From assembly GCF_003628505.1 (NCBI RefSeq), contig NZ_RBZP01000015.1, positions 1 through 64,000 of the forward strand: 64,000 nucleotides of DNA, read 5' to 3'. Positions 63,640 through 64,000 of this stretch are shown piece by piece; within the stretch, counting starts at the first letter, position 1; every line of letters starts with the position of its first letter. The stretch is from Oceanobacillus halophilus (GTDB lineage: Bacteria > Bacillota > Bacilli > Bacillales > Amphibacillaceae). Made by a program: the position numbers and the translations under genes. The notes beneath the pieces are model-generated. The model saw nothing but the letters and a program-made list of their open reading frames with translations, did no database searches and had not been told where the DNA came from.

Positions 63640-64000
63640 ATGGAACCTCAAACGTCCTGTGTAACCATACAAAAAGAATGGGATATAGTAGGTGCTAGGC
63701 ATGTTGCAAGAGATATGGCAAGGTCGCTTGGGTTTAGTACCGTGGATCAGGCAAGAATTGCAACAGCTGTTTCAGAGTTAGCACGCAATATCTATCTTTA
63801 TGCGAAAAAAGGTCAAATTTATTTTGATATCATTGATTCAGTAGACCGAAAAGGTATGAATATTAAAGTGATAGATTCAGGTCCAGGAATAGAAGACATA
63901 GGAGAAGTTATGCAAGATGGATTTTCTACTTCCGGTGGGCTTGGTGCTGGACTACCTGGGGTAAAAAGACTAATGGATGAATTTGATATCGAGTCAGAAA
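63640..64000 (+). CDS. rsbT: Switch kinase RsbT (cut by window end)
   Basis: The first 120 codons of RsbT. It is a GHKL serine/threonine kinase: TVDQARIATAVSELARNIYL (N box), VIDSGPGIEDIGEVMQ (G1) and FSTSGGLGAGLPGVKRLMDEF (G2). It phosphorylates RsbS and RsbR, leaves the stressosome and activates the RsbU phosphatase, leading to sigma-B activity. The start is ATG 63640 after GGGGGAA. The remaining ~12-15 residues lie beyond the edge. Confidence 0.95.
   Translation, partial: MEPQTSCVTIQKEWDIVGARHVARDMARSLGFSTVDQARIATAVSELARNIYLYAKKGQIYFDIIDSVDRKGMNIKVIDSGPGIEDIGEVMQDGFSTSGGLGAGLPGVKRLMDEFDIESE

Overview
The window is chromosomal DNA of a low-GC Firmicute of the family Bacillaceae. Many proteins closely resemble Bacillus subtilis counterparts (PaiA, CssRS/HtrB, TypA, CshA, YdbST, AcpS, EndoAI/EndoA, RsbRST), and the right end keeps the B. 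subtilis order cshA-ydbS-ydbT-rhomboid-acpS-ydcC-ndoAI-ndoA-rsbRST. Acidic lipoproteins and the repeat content suggest a halotolerant soil or marine genus of the Oceanobacillus/Virgibacillus kind, but the genus cannot be fixed from the sequence. No rRNA, tRNA, prophage or CRISPR array was seen.

Layout. 0-5.9 kb: a 20-bp tandem array, a PlsY-like acyltransferase, a DUF456 membrane protein, pyridoxal kinase, a nicotinamidase-like hydrolase, a GNAT protein, a T-box-controlled short-form prolyl-tRNA synthetase and PaiA. 5.9-8.9 kb: a minus-strand flavin operon with a flavin reductase, a flavin reductase-PAS fusion ending in two flavinylation motifs, and a cytosolic ApbE. 9-12.5 kb: an M20 amidohydrolase with a polar amino acid ABC transporter behind a promoter carrying three 20-bp repeats. 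12.5-15 kb: a 21-bp array, glutathione peroxidase, an IS3-type remnant and TrhO. 15-21.7 kb: odhA without odhB, a cold-shock gene with a switch-like leader, and small metabolic and regulatory genes. 21.7-27.3 kb: htrB divergent from cssRS, then typA. 27.3-32.2 kb: the trehalose locus treP-treA-treR with a TreR/CcpA-type promoter. 32-39.7 kb: mixed single genes (DDAH-like hydrolase, CapA-like lipoprotein, PadR pair, DUF368/PopT transporter, thioredoxin). 39.7-43.2 kb: a YkoGH-like two-component system with a double PepSY protein, then a second, longer 21-bp array. 43.2-48.7 kb: a phnD-phnC-phnE-phnE-nucleotidase operon with a Pho-box-like site. 48.9-52.1 kb: YppG, an esterase, DegV and a DMT transporter. 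52.4-64 kb: cshA, a sigma-W-type promoter with ydbST, a rhomboid protease, acpS, an NAD(P)HX repair enzyme, a YdcC lipoprotein, the EndoAI/EndoA toxin-antitoxin pair and the start of the stressosome operon rsbRST, cut by the window edge.

Non-coding structure is the most unusual part. There are three families: (i) 20-bp arrays around CGCCTATAA at three sites; (ii) strictly phased 21-bp arrays around CGGTTGATAG, both lying between convergent genes; (iii) a dispersed MITE-like element of about 550 bp with roughly 30-bp terminal inverted repeats and GC-rich inner modules, present as two near-complete copies and several fragments. One fragment occupies the place where B. subtilis has alr. The best candidates for little-described biology are the flavinylated reductase-PAS protein with its ApbE, the cold-shock leader, and these repeat families.
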